In this document: in pieces, positions 1 through 12,300 of the stretch | Position numbering within the stretch: the stretch's first letter is position 1 | Layout: every line of letters begins with the position of its first letter | The notes under the pieces: model-generated | What the model was told of the DNA's origin: nothing | Seen by the model: only the letters and a program-made list of their open reading frames with translations | Databases searched by the model: none | Assembly (NCBI RefSeq): GCF_001625305.1 | Contig: NW_017802680.1 | Coordinates: forward strand, 129,148 to 193,147 | Direction of reading: 5' to 3' | DNA length: 64,000 nt | From: Branchiostoma belcheri | Lineage: Eukaryota > Chordata > Leptocardii > Amphioxiformes > Branchiostomatidae | Made by a program: the position numbers and the translations under genes

Positions 1-1996
1 AGAAAGGGCCAGCATGTGCCGGCTTGTTGTAAAAGTCACCATGTACTACCGCAAATTCACAATCATAGCTTTGTATCCCTATACTAGTTGCTGTTGAAAT
101 CATAATTGATAATGTTTTTTTTTCTTTAAACAGACTTGCACTGGTAGTCAATTGATTTTGGTAGTCCTCGAAACATTTGAATGTCTAAAATATACTGTTC
201 AAATCATTACACACAAATGCTAACACTTCTTTTTTTGTCCTAACTGTCCTTGCCGAAGGACTGTAGAAATTTTGTCACCACAACTTTGATGAGTTTTCCC
301 CCGATAATGACCCAATTAACCTCCTCATCACAGGAGTTAATTCGTTACGACCCACTGGACCATGTGACCTGCTTTGCTCTGCTTATAATCAGATTTCTGT
401 ACCAGGCAGATGCCACTAAAAAACTGCCGACCCCAGCCTTTTTTGTGTGTGTGGTCCTTTGCAAGGGACATACTTTTTTTTAGCTGATCGACCTTTAAAT
501 TTCTAGCTTCATGATCTGACACCTGAGTCATTAAACGTTGTACAACATTGACATTGAAAATGAAAGTGTCCTTAAGCAAGTTTTATTGAGTGTATAAGGT
601 GGATCAATACAGAGATCTTAAGTCTAAAAAAAAAGAAAGAATAAAAAAATGGTAATGTTTACCTACCGACTCTACATGACATTGTAATTTTCTTAGGACT
701 GTAACAGGAAATAACTGTGCAAAGGGCGGCTATTTGAGGTTGTTTAATGTCATGCTGTATTTTATAGAGGGCAGACAATGCAAGTGATAATGAGTCATCT
801 GGTACATGAATTTCTACATGATGTAGTTGTGCACAAATATGTGACTTTTGGGGATGAAATTTTAGTCTGTTAAAGATCCAGTTTAGGTTGCACAAGTGAC
901 AGTTGTCCCATTAGCTACATAGAAAAGATTTATCAGAAACAGTTTTTCTGACAACATTATCACAATGTTTAATTAACCTGTGTCTGTTGTAAAATCTTTG
1001 GTTTGAATTTGAGGTCAGTTGATCTTTCAGGCTATTACGTGAAAATTTGGTCTGTGAAGAATTCAGAATCTGCCATGATAGCTATGTGACATAGTTCAGG
1101 TGATGTTTTATTCATCGCAGTTAATAGAGACATTTTGTCCGTTCAATAGGCCATAGAACAAGGAATATTCAGTGCAGGACATCGAATATGGGATGTCAGT
1201 TATTTACTGACTATATCACATCACTGGTTTCCTTATTCTATTGCTTTCTTGAATTTTCCTTTATTTTTTCTTAAGGCAGAAAATGTGCAATGTATCTGGT
1301 CAGCTGTTCACATGCAGGTGTGAATATAAGGGCCAACGGTAGGAATGGTCCTTGCCTGGTGGTTTCCAAGTTTAATCGATAAACTGATTGGTAGAAGCGC
1401 CGCCTCAAGCATACAAACAGCAGTAGCTGAGTCAGAATCTTAAACCAGTTATGTGATCCGAAAGCAAGCAAACAAACAAAAAAGATAACTTACAGCAGAC
1501 AATGTCTTAGTCTGGTTTTAATTTCCTCTTCCATGCTGGACTTACTAGTACATGTATTAACTGATAATTATTACAGATTTACATGACAACATGTACAAAC
1601 ATGTACTTACATGTACAAACATGTACTTACATGTGCAAACATGTTCTTACATGTATGTACATGTACCTGGTGTATGTGTAAATATATGCACTGCTTGTAC
1701 CTAGTAATTTGTGCATGGCACATACAAGTATTAAGTATACTGTGTAATTGTGCATGCCAACTGTAGAGTAACCATGAACAAGTCTGCCTGAGCCTTCCTG
1801 CAAAGCAATTTGGCACAGACAGTGGAATTTAAATAAGCGTCTCCAGTACTGGTATACTATAGTATAGGTTTGCCAGCCTAAGTGCCTGTATGGTAATGTA
1901 CATGTAACCTTGAGCTCACGGATGGATTGCAGCATTGAGATGTACATAATAATGGTTGGTTGTTCAGACTTCCCAACCATGCTATTAGCTCCACAG

Positions 1997-2380
1997 TAAG
2001 GCCACACCAATTTAATTTGTTGGTTCTCGGATCCGCCTCTTCATTTGTACTGATTTTCAAAGAAAAAAAAAGATTCTGGTTCTGAATCAACTAAAAAATG
2101 CTCATATTTTGCACCCGACAGTTTAGGAAAGTCCTTTTCTTCCTACTTGTTACAGTTTTTCCATCTATCAATGCAGTGCACGTGGTTTGATTAAAGTTCA
2201 TAATTCTTTGTTTAAATTTAGAATCCAGTCTTTCGTGTTGACTTCATGGCTCCTATCGAAGCATTTGGAGCTATAGTAGGATGCCTAGACCTGTTTTTAC
2301 TTTTTTTTTTCACCCTGTCGCTTCATTTTTTTTTCTGAAAAAATCTGAGAACCAACAAATTTAATAAGTGTTGCCTTAAA
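1997..2380. mobile_element. MITE with GGCCACACCAATTTAAT terminal inverted repeats
   Basis: It starts taaggccacaccaatttaat and ttgttggttctcggat and ends with the imperfect reverse complement (atctgagaaccaacaaattt, then gttgcctta). Related ends occur at 14955-16634 and a half copy at 59353-59410. There is no coding capacity. Confidence 0.75.
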
Positions 2381-2967
2381 GTTAAAGCTCCAGAAATACA
2401 TGTGCAAATTTTTGGCTGGTGCCGCGAAGTCTCAATCTTGCCAAGGTTATTCATAGTCGGCTCTCAGTCCAACAGCTTCTGTATAATGTTTGTTAACAAA
2501 ACTGGCTCCACGCTAATTTAGCAGGGGGCTTCTGAATTCCGATGCTTGCAAAATTACAACCTACGGACGGTTGTGTTTGGAAGACTGATGAGTCAGCAAA
2601 GTGCCAGGTATCGATCCGACAATTAACGATGCTTGTTCCAAGGTCTGAGTTATTTGATTACAAAGTATAATGTCTGTTCCAAGGCTCTTTCTATTACTTT
2701 AGTGATTATAGTACATTTCAAGTCACTGTATTCCAAAGTTGCATTTCATTTTATTTATATTTACTGTACATTTTATCGTAGACTGACAGTAGCAGTAGTA
2801 TCGTAGACAAAGTTTCTTCTCTATAAATCACACACAAAACTGTTCTTAATTTGGCTGAAGTTGCTAAATTTTGCTGTCTACATGTATATCCATTACAAAG
2901 TGTTGTACAGAGGGACTGAGTACATGTATATTATAAGTTTACCCAGTTTCTGACCTGATGTTCTGAC

Positions 2968-3262
2968 TTGTGTTTGTGTTGTACCGAGGTTGTGTTTGTG
3001 TTGTACCGAGGTTGTGTTAGTGTTGTACCGAGGTTGTGTTTGTGTTGTACCGAGGTTGTGTTTGTGTTGTACCGAGGTTGTGTTAGTGTTGTACCGAGGT
3101 TGTGTTAGTGTTGTACCGAGGTTGTGTTTGTGTTGTACCGAGGTTGTGTTTGTGTTGTACCGAGGTTGTGTTAGTGTTGTACCGAGGTTGTGTTTGTGTT
3201 GTACCGAGGTTGTGTTAGTGTTGTACTTAGGTTGTGTTAGTGTTGTACAGAGGTTGTAATGA
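2968..3262 (+). repeat. 22-bp minisatellite before the first C2A exon
   Basis: About thirteen units of ttgtaccgaggttgtgttag type with a 22-bp period. The last units drift to ttgtacttagg and ttgtacagagg, close to the acceptor gtgttacag. The array may therefore derive from that acceptor region, but the link is weaker than at other exons. Confidence 0.85.
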
Positions 3263-3285
3263 GTTGTGTTGCTGTTGTGTTACAG

Positions 3286-3397
3286 ACTGACGGCATCCCC
3301 AGGCCCACGGCTCGCAGTGTCAGGCATCAGTATGACTTCTTCACTCTGGACGTGACCTTGAAGGAGGGCAGGAGACTCGCTATCAGGGACAAATGTG
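3286..3397 (+). CDS. MCTP: MCTP exon: start of C2A
   Basis: Acceptor gttgtgttacag and donor gtcagt bracket 112 nt (37 codons plus 1 nt). It encodes a basic lead-in, then [20 protein letters not shown], the first C2 strands and the first calcium-loop aspartate. The frame enters at phase 0, so an upstream coding exon ending on a codon boundary is expected. A 22-bp minisatellite runs almost up to the acceptor. Confidence 0.9.
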
Positions 3398-6300
3398 GTC
3401 AGTAGAGTCATCAACATTATAGTTAACATCTGTGTCCATAATATCACCAGGGTCCATAATATCGCCACCTTGAGAAACAGTGTGCTTTAAGATATTTTTA
3501 CTGCAACATACTTTTGGTATGCACTCCTTCACACATCAAATGTACATACCTTAGGGTATGTTGCAGTAAAAATATCTTTAAGCACACTATTTAAGTTAAG
3601 CATTCTGAACTAAACATAGTTCACATTGATACGAATTTAAGGCTTCATGGTAAATGTGGTGAGTAGAGACGTCTGACTCCAAGCTATACCGCCTGAACAA
3701 GTTAGTTTTTATGAAACGTCTTTCCGTTTTCAAAATCATAACTGGTGTTTGAGTAATTGTTTTTTGGCATAAACTTGGTTCACAGTGATAAAGGAAAAGG
3801 CTCAATGGTTCTGTAGATAAGGTGAGTAACATGCTATATGTACAGGAGACTAAGTTGGCCTGACTTCTGTGGGCAGAGTTTAGTTCACGTTGATAGAAAA
3901 CTGTGGAGATGTGAGGAATATCATCATAAGGTTTCATCATGAATCTTTGAGTTCTATTCTTCTCATGTCACAGCATTTCTGCCATCCTATCATGGTCAAC
4001 TCTGTGAGATTCTACTATCATGAAAGTTCATCTGTGTTGGTTGTTACATGTTTAAAGTTAAAACTTTTGGTCCAACACAAAAAATTCTCTCACCTCTCAC
4101 GAGCTTTCGACCAGTCTTCCTCAGTAGACTGACCCAGTGAAGCTTGTCACGTGGCTTGAGATTTTATTGAGATTTTATTTTCACAAAAATAGTTCCATTA
4201 GTTCCATTCCCATGTCCCAGCAATAATATTGTCACCCCGTCATGGCTAACTTGATTTCCGTGCCTGCCAAGTTCAAGGCATCTGCTTTTGCTATCAACCC
4301 TCCAATTGCCCCTGCACAGTGCACCGCCCCCCTCCCACCCTCCTCTTCCTGGGGTGACAAGGTCGTAAGATCGGATCATTAATCCGTTGACCTCTGTAGT
4401 GCAAGATGTGCTTTTTCTGTGACCTTGGCTGTGACCTTGGCTGTGACCTTGGCTGCACACTGCCACGTTTTATGCATCCTTGGTGCTGCAGGACATGTGA
4501 AGGTACAAGTACAGAGCGCTGACATAACGGTTTGGAGCCGGCGGCCATTCTGGTGTAACCTTCAGGAAAGTCATATAAAGTGAATGTGGGTGGTGACTGA
4601 TCCTTAAGTCTGGAGTTAATCTCTCAAAGATGGGACTTTAATCCCCTCAAGTTTAGGTGTTAATCCGTGTGTGAACAGAACAAATGATGTGTCGATGAAG
4701 GTTAGACATCCAGGTCATGAGATTCACTAGAAAACAGTTACTAGCTTAAAGTGACTGGGTAGATTTTGCAAACTGTCAGACATTTCTACGCATCTACATG
4801 TACTTAGTCCACATTTTTCAAAATCTATCCAGTTGCTTAAGTACTATCTATTTTCTACTGTATAATATATAGTATTACGTAGTGTAGGATATAGGGGTGC
4901 ATGTCTTTTTCTGTAAGACACTTTCAGCAGTATGATGAGCAGTATTATGTTCTTTCCAACTTCCAGGAACGAGCGACCCTTATGTGAAGTTCAAGTATGA
5001 TGGGAAGCAGGTGTACAATAGCAGGATCGTGTACAAGAACTTGAACCCTCGGTAAACTTGAACCCTCAGTAAACTTGAACCCTTGGTAACGATTATTTTC
5101 TCTAACTTCCAGGAACCAGCGACCCTTATGTGAAGTTCAAGTACGACGGGAAGCAGGTGTACAAGAGCAGGATCGTGTACAAGAACTTGAACCCTCGGTG
5201 GGACGAGAGCTTCTCGCTGCCCGTGGACGACGTGACCCGGCCGCTCGTGGTGAAAGTGTTCGACTACGACAGGGGGCTGCAGGATGACCCCATGGGTCAT
5301 GCCTACATCGACCTGGCCGCACTCATCATTCACAGGTGGGTCCTCATTGGTGGGGCTGGGATGATTGACAGGTGGGGCTGGGATGATTGACAGGTGGGGC
5401 TGGGGATGATTGACAGGTGGGGCTGGGATGATTGACAGGTGGGTCTGGGATGATTGACAGGTGGGGCTGGGATGATTGACAGGTGGGGCTAGGATGATTG
5501 ACAGGTGGGGCTGGGATGATTGACAGGTGGGGCTGGGATGATTGACAGGTGGAAAGGAGATGATTGACAGGGGGGCTTGGATGATTGGCAGATTGGCCTG
5601 CTGATTCAGTTCTGCTGTGCCGTCCTTGGTGCTGAAAGTTTTGTTTTTGTTTGTTCTGTAGGAAAGAGTTGAGTTAGAGGATCTACACAAAAGTACAAAA
5701 CATCTCAGTAATCTCTAGCAGTGTGTTTGTTGTTTGTTCTGTTGTGATATGGTATAACAGTGTGTGATATTTGATGTTTTTGTGTTTCCTGCAGGAAAGA
5801 AGAGTTTAAAGTAGAGCTAGAGGATCCACACGTGGCAGAAGACCTGGGCTACCTTCTCCTGGACCTCACTCTGGTGCCAAAAACTAGTGATGAGAAGGAA
5901 GAGGTCAGTTTCTTAACAAATATGCATAATATGTGTCTTAAAGGAGATGGACAAAACTTTCATCATGTGTCTTATAAGGAACTCAGAGATAGATGTAACA
6001 TTCTGATTCAGAAGTTTTATATCAGTGGACAACCTCTTCTTTTTGTTTTGGAGACCACTTTCAGCTTCAGTTTCAGTTTATTACGATACCCTTTAGCCTG
6101 TTAGGGCTAATCTTCCAGGGCTCATTACACATTACACACACAGTACAAATATACACATATGACTACAAATTTACATACACGTTGAGGTTACATGTCAGAC
6201 AAGTTACTAATTATAGCTAAAATCAAATCATAGCTTGATGAAGATCATGTCACCATATTATAGTAGGTTACTGTGCAGGGGGTGGGGGTGGGGGGTGAGA

Positions 6301-9300
6301 TGGGAAGGGGGAAAGTTATAACTGCAACTTGAAGCCCCCCTGTTATGTGATTTTATTTGACTGTTGTCCACCTTTCGTTGCTTGACTAGATGTAACCATG
6401 TCTTGTCCTTTGTAAGTGTATGCTGGGCCCCATTGGAAAGCAGCTTCTACTAGCTGAATGAGCTAACTAGCCAGTTTATGAATGAATGAAGACCTTTATT
6501 GTACAGACATACCCACTGGGTTAAGTACAGGTCACAACACAAGGATGGAATACAGATAACATTACATACATCGTTAAGTAGCTACAATTAGATAAATTAA
6601 CTAAATTCGGTTTCTTCTCGTTTCTTCCTGATGGTAAACAGGTAAGAACAGGTATGTTTCAATATAGAAGGTTTGTCTAAGCTCATTAGAAATATAAATT
6701 TATATGTACAACTTAGAGATGTATGAAGAAGGGGAAAATAGATTGTATCAGATTATAAAGATCTGCTATCTCTTTCTTGTATATGAGAAAATAAATGTGT
6801 AAAAGACTTTGTGTACAAGTAGGCAGCAAACACTTTCTGCATAATATTATATGTCATAAGCTTGTAATTCCAAAGATAGAGTTTTCTCATTTCTGAGTCC
6901 CATCATGATCCAATAGTGAGTATGCCTTCCATAAATCCCAATATAATGCTATTATACCACCAGTGCTGGGAGTTTCTGATGGTCTCAAAATGGTCGTTAT
7001 CACCTGAAGCTGTCAAATAAAGCACAGAAGACAGACGGGCTGACAAAAACAGTTATAAACCTCATAGTTACATAGTTAGGGGCAGGCAGGTTGATAACAC
7101 TGGGATGTTTTATAATGCTCATAGTTAGGAGAAGGCAACTTTGTAACACTGGGCTGGCTGTTTTACTGCAGTGAGAAACTGTGTGCCTCATTTTTAAAAA
7201 AATCTAGTTCAATTTTCACCTCAAAACAAGGCTCATATGAACCACATTGTACTGTTTTTGTTATGTTAAGGAACTGTAGAGACAGATGTTTGTTCACTCT
7301 AGACTTGAAAAGTTTAAAGTTATACCCATTTGGGAAGCATTCACAGGGAAGCTTGTTCCATAGTGATGTAGTTGTTCCGTAGCTTGTTCCGTCACATATA
7401 ACACAGCTCCTGTAGGCAAATATGCAGAACTCCAAAAACACCTGCAGCTGTCAAATAAAGCACAGAAGACAGACGGGCTGACCAGTTATAAACCTCATAG
7501 TTACATAGTTAGGGACAGGCAGGGTTATAACACTTTGATGTTTTATTCGCAGCAAGAAACTCACAGTTTCTAATTTGAACACAACACAGCTTCTGTAACG
7601 TGAACCGTAGCAGAGCTGCATTGCACTACTGGCTACTTGGAAAAAAACATAACTATGCTTCATCTGAGTTCCTGCTCTACCCTAACCTTACCTGTTATAA
7701 CCACGACAGATACCCTGACCTATTTCAGCACAAAAACCTGTTATTTTGTTTTGTACAGTAGTGTACAGTGTAAAAACATTTACAAAAACTCATATATTTC
7801 ATGGAGGTTTGAGATCTCTGAATTCTTGTTTAGTCTGTTTTTAAAGCCTGAGTGCGCAATTCAGCATTTTATACGCTGCCATGTTCCTGGATTCTTGTCA
7901 ATAAGCTATTATTATTATAGACACCCACAGCAGAGAGACTGTCCCATTTTCCTGTCCGTCTGGCTTAGCTCAGATCCCATCCAGCTGAAATATGACAGCA
8001 GTTAAAACTGCACTGCTGAGAGAGTCAGTCGTTTGATGCAATTTGTGCTCTTATTTTCCCAAGTGCCGGATCCAGAAGACCCACTGGTGAGAAACAAAAT
8101 GATCCCTTATTATAGGAAAATGTCTGCTGAGAATTCTTGGAAGTCAAACATTACAGACATTTTTACCTTAGAGAAATAAACTTGAGTGTAGATTTGATCA
8201 GTAGGTATAAGATAAGAAATAATAAGGCCTAGGAAAAAAATGTGTTTCCTGTTTCAGTCCTGAAAAAAAAATTAGGGTTGGTAGGTACAGATTATCTTTT
8301 TCTTTCTTTCTCATTTTAGCAATCTCTTGTGATCCAACTTATAAATAATACAGTTTAGTAAAATGTGAGGACTCATTTATATTTTCAATGTCAATGTAGG
8401 AAAAACAATTGTACAATGTTTCATCACTCAGGTGTCAGATCATGGAGCTAGAAAATATCGATAAGCTCAAACTTTTATGTCCCTTGCGTTTTCACCCAAA
8501 AAAAGTCTATGGTTGGCAGTTTTTTTCTAGGGTCAATCAGGAAACAGGAAACACAACATTTTTTCCATAGGCCTAACGCTGAACTACAGAAGAGATTCCC
8601 TTCATTCCTGCCAAGCATTTACAAACAGATTGAAACCTGCATCATTAGAAAGCCCATCTTTCTCCAAATTACTCCCATCTATTTTCCAGGTGGCAAGTCA
8701 GTAATTTCTAAGCCGTGGGGCTTCGCATGAATGCAGCAGTTTTGTACTGAAAAGGCTTCATAATTGGTCACAATGATACACAGTAATACACAGTAATACA
8801 CAGTAATGGCATTCCTGCAGGCAAGGGAAGATTATTGCTGCCAGCAGCACCCATCAGTCCTACTTGTTGCAGTTATTATTAGTCCTGATGTAGATAACAT
8901 TCATGGTGCCTCTCCTTTCTCCTCAGAGCTGACATGACCCGGTTTTTTCTGTCTCAGTTTTCTGTGATTTCCCCAGAGGAGGGATAAGAATAAGATACTA
9001 GATACAAGATAGCTTTATTGGTATTAGCAGTGTGTAACACTGAACTAAAACCAAGTTTATAATTTTACAATCACAATTTGATTTTAAAAAAAAAACAGTC
9101 ACAATGGTAAAAATATATATATTTGCCATTTTTAACAATAGGCTCAGTTTCATAGTATAGGTGGATATTAGAAGATACATACAAACCAGTTGAAATTACA
9201 TGTGAAACACAGTTACAAATGACAAATTTGTATTCAAAATGCTGTAAAGTCCATGCTGGTTAAGGAGTCAGATCAGGTACAGTATGTGCTGGAGTTCAGG

Positions 9301-12300
9301 TCTGTTTGCTTTGGCTTTGGGGTAGTCAGATGAGAGATTCTGTGCCTTCAGGCTAGGTGGACTAAGACTATCACCAGCTCCTTCTGAAGTGTGTTAGAAA
9401 GTCAGCCTCAGGCTGGGCCACTTTGTGCCAGTATTGTTCAGATCAAGTCCACTGTATACGCACCCCAAGGCTCATCACACGAATAGCAGAAATATCAGCC
9501 TATTTAAAATGTGCTCCACCAGTTCTTGTATACTAGATAACCTGACTGCCTCTTGGCTCCTGTTGTATCCTGAACCTTGCCTCAGTATAGTTCAGTTCTG
9601 GGTAAAGCATGGTTCTGGGTAAAGCATGGTTCTGGATAAAGCGTGGTTCTGGATAAAGCATGGTTCTGAGTAAAGCATGGCTCTAGATAAAGTATGGTTC
9701 TGGATACGTCGATGAAGGTTAGACATCCAGGTAATACGATACGCCAAAAAGTAGTAAATGTTACTCAAGCAGCTGGATATGATTTTGGAAACGGTCAGAA
9801 GTTTCAGCCACATAGTATCCACTAGCTTTCTTCAGTGACTGAGAGACCAGAGGATAAATGCTTATAAACCTGCATTTCTATATATACATGTATATGGATA
9901 CCAGCTGAAACGTCTACCCGTTTCCAAAATCATATCCAGTTGCTTGAGTAACTGCTTTTTGGCATATGGTTCTGGATATAACGCCTCCTGTTCCTGTGTA
10001 CTGCATGACCTGACTGCCTCCCTGCTGCCCTGCTGAAAGTGACTAACGACTGGAACAATAAGGAATAATGAGACCAGCTCAGTGATGGATGGCAGAACCC
10101 GAACTGTCAAAACCCGACCCAGTTTCCCATCTTCTGCAAAACACCTCTTTACTCCTGAGTTCTTTGCAAGGTGTTCAGATGAATACTAGTTAGAATATAA
10201 TTAGTTAAAAGTGCAAGCTGCAGTGTGTATAATATAGCGGCACTATCTAAACTCAACTCGAGGATTTAGCATTAAGCAGCTATGATATAAACTGCTCAAT
10301 TTCACCCAACTCCTCTCTGCAATCATCTTAAATTGTCTGTTGCCTCCGGACTCAAATCAATTGTTGCTGTCCCCTTTGCCTGATTATAGCTGGACGGATA
10401 CAAAGTAATTTGTCCCGTTGGAAACATCATGGAACTCTGTTGGGACTGGCAGTTCACCTTATTGTGTCAGGCTGGGGGTAATGAGGACAGGTTTTAACCA
10501 TACTGGCACAGATATTAGCTGTAGGGCCTGTCCTTAGTGCTGGAAGCCTGGTGTGAGTTAGTGAGGACAGGTTTTAACCTTACTTGCACAGATGTTAGCT
10601 GTAGGGTCTGTCCTTAGTGCTGAAAGCCTGGTGTGAGTTAATGAGGACAGGTTTTAACCATACTTGCACCAGTACTAGCTGTAGGGCCTGTCCTTAGTGC
10701 TGAAAGCCTGGTGTGAGTTAGTGAGGACAGGTTTTAACCATACTGCCACCAGTACTAGTGCTGTAGGGCCTGTCCTTAGTGCTGAAAGCCTGTGTGAGTT
10801 AGTGAGGACAGGTTTTAAACATACTTGCACCAGTACTAGCTGTAGGGCCTGTCCTTAGTGCTGAAGCCTGGTATGAGTTAGTGAGGACAGGTTATGGCCA
10901 AACTAGCATGATATGCAATGTATTGATTTACTAGAGCTTAAATGTATGCAAAATTGTCCTTGATATATTTTGACAATAATGCAGTGTGCTCTGCTTGTAT
11001 CTGATAAACAATTCTATATTTCATGTTTTCATATATAGGTTAAGAAAACTGGACACTGAATGCGTGAAACACTTTCAGGGCTGGAAATACTGGGTGCATG
11101 TGCACCTTAGTGCACCCTAATTTGGAGCCGTGCATCTAACTATGTTATGTAGGTTTACAAATGATGTTAAATGTATTGTAGTATACAGCATATTCTTAAC
11201 ACCTAAGTGTTAGAAAAATAATAAAATCATTGTAACAGTTATAACACTTTCTTAAGAAATAATATATAATTAGCTTTTGCATTCTTATTTTATCTTATAT
11301 GGTGCACCCCAAAAAATTTTTGTGCACCCAATTTTTTAGGTTGGGTGCACCAGTGTACCTTTTCCCAAAAATGAATTTCTAGCTCTGCTTTATTTTGCAA
11401 CATGCCAACATTCCTGTAAGCTCCACCTTTGGTTATCAGAAGGACACATGAAAGACAAGATAAATGGTGGGAGATTTTATCTGTTTGAAATTTGATTCTC
11501 CATTTCTTGCCTGCCATCAGTCCTCTGCGTGATAAATGTATAAATCGCTGCTCTGATAGTGGAGAGTGATTCCTGTCCTCAATATTCAGCGGTGCATAAC
11601 TGATGTATGATAGCTGTGCCTGGATAGGGATGGGCTGGCAGGACTTTGGGTACCAGTCATTTATTTACAGACTTGTTTAGTATCAGGGACGTTGGTCATC
11701 TTCCGCAGATATGGTACTATAGCAGCGACTTGCTAGTGATCTATCCACAGATTTGTATAATAGCAGGGATTTTGGTAACATCCGTGTCCATAATATCACC
11801 AGGGTCCATAATATTGCCTTGAGAAACAGTGTGCTTAAAGATATTCACGGCACAAAATCCCTAGTTTCCGTGTGAGAAATTGCCGCACACTTTCCCGGAT
11901 ATTTTAGGTTTCCGGTAGAACCCGGGGGTTTCCGACCTGCACACGAAACGTGTCCAGTCCCGTACATGTCCTGTACACTCCCGGAAATGAACCACTTTTT
12001 GTGTGCAGGTCGTGTACTGGACGTTATATGCCCGGACACGATCCCTGTACATCCCCGTACACGGCAGGAAATGGCCGTGCACCGCTCCGTGCGTTGCTGG
12101 AATATGCATAATTTAGCGGCAATTATCACCTAATTATTCTCCACACGGCAGCGGAAATTCGCCGTGTACGGGTCGGACATGCCGGTACTACACCCCCCCT
12201 CCCCGGCCAAAACTCGCCCCGCTCTCGGGACCGGTTGCTCCCGTTCCCGGGACCCGTTGGTCCCATTCCCGGGGCCCTGCTGTTCCCGTTCTCGGGACCC

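Larger units (their letters stand above)
1..3285. other. Upstream flank or MCTP intron, no exon recognised
   Basis: No exon with homology and splice sites was found. The stretch holds a dispersed repeat at about 440-580 (its inverted relative is at 8400-8530), a short acatgtac-rich run at 1578-1660, a MITE at 1997-2380 and the minisatellite at 2968-3262. The MCTP N-terminus probably lies further left. Confidence 0.5.

Noticed and set aside
2990-3259. 89-codon cysteine-rich frame
   Set aside because: A 22-bp minisatellite translated; no splice or homology support.
4980-5690. 236-codon minus-strand frame rich in proline and serine
   Set aside because: Antisense of the C2A exon, its copy and the 22-bp donor array.
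8064-8086. Possible 23-nt microexon (tgccggatccagaagaccca..|gtgaga)
   Set aside because: The acceptor would be AAG with a weak tract. It is only attractive because its length could link the phase of 5903 to a variant of the exon at 25007; no homology.
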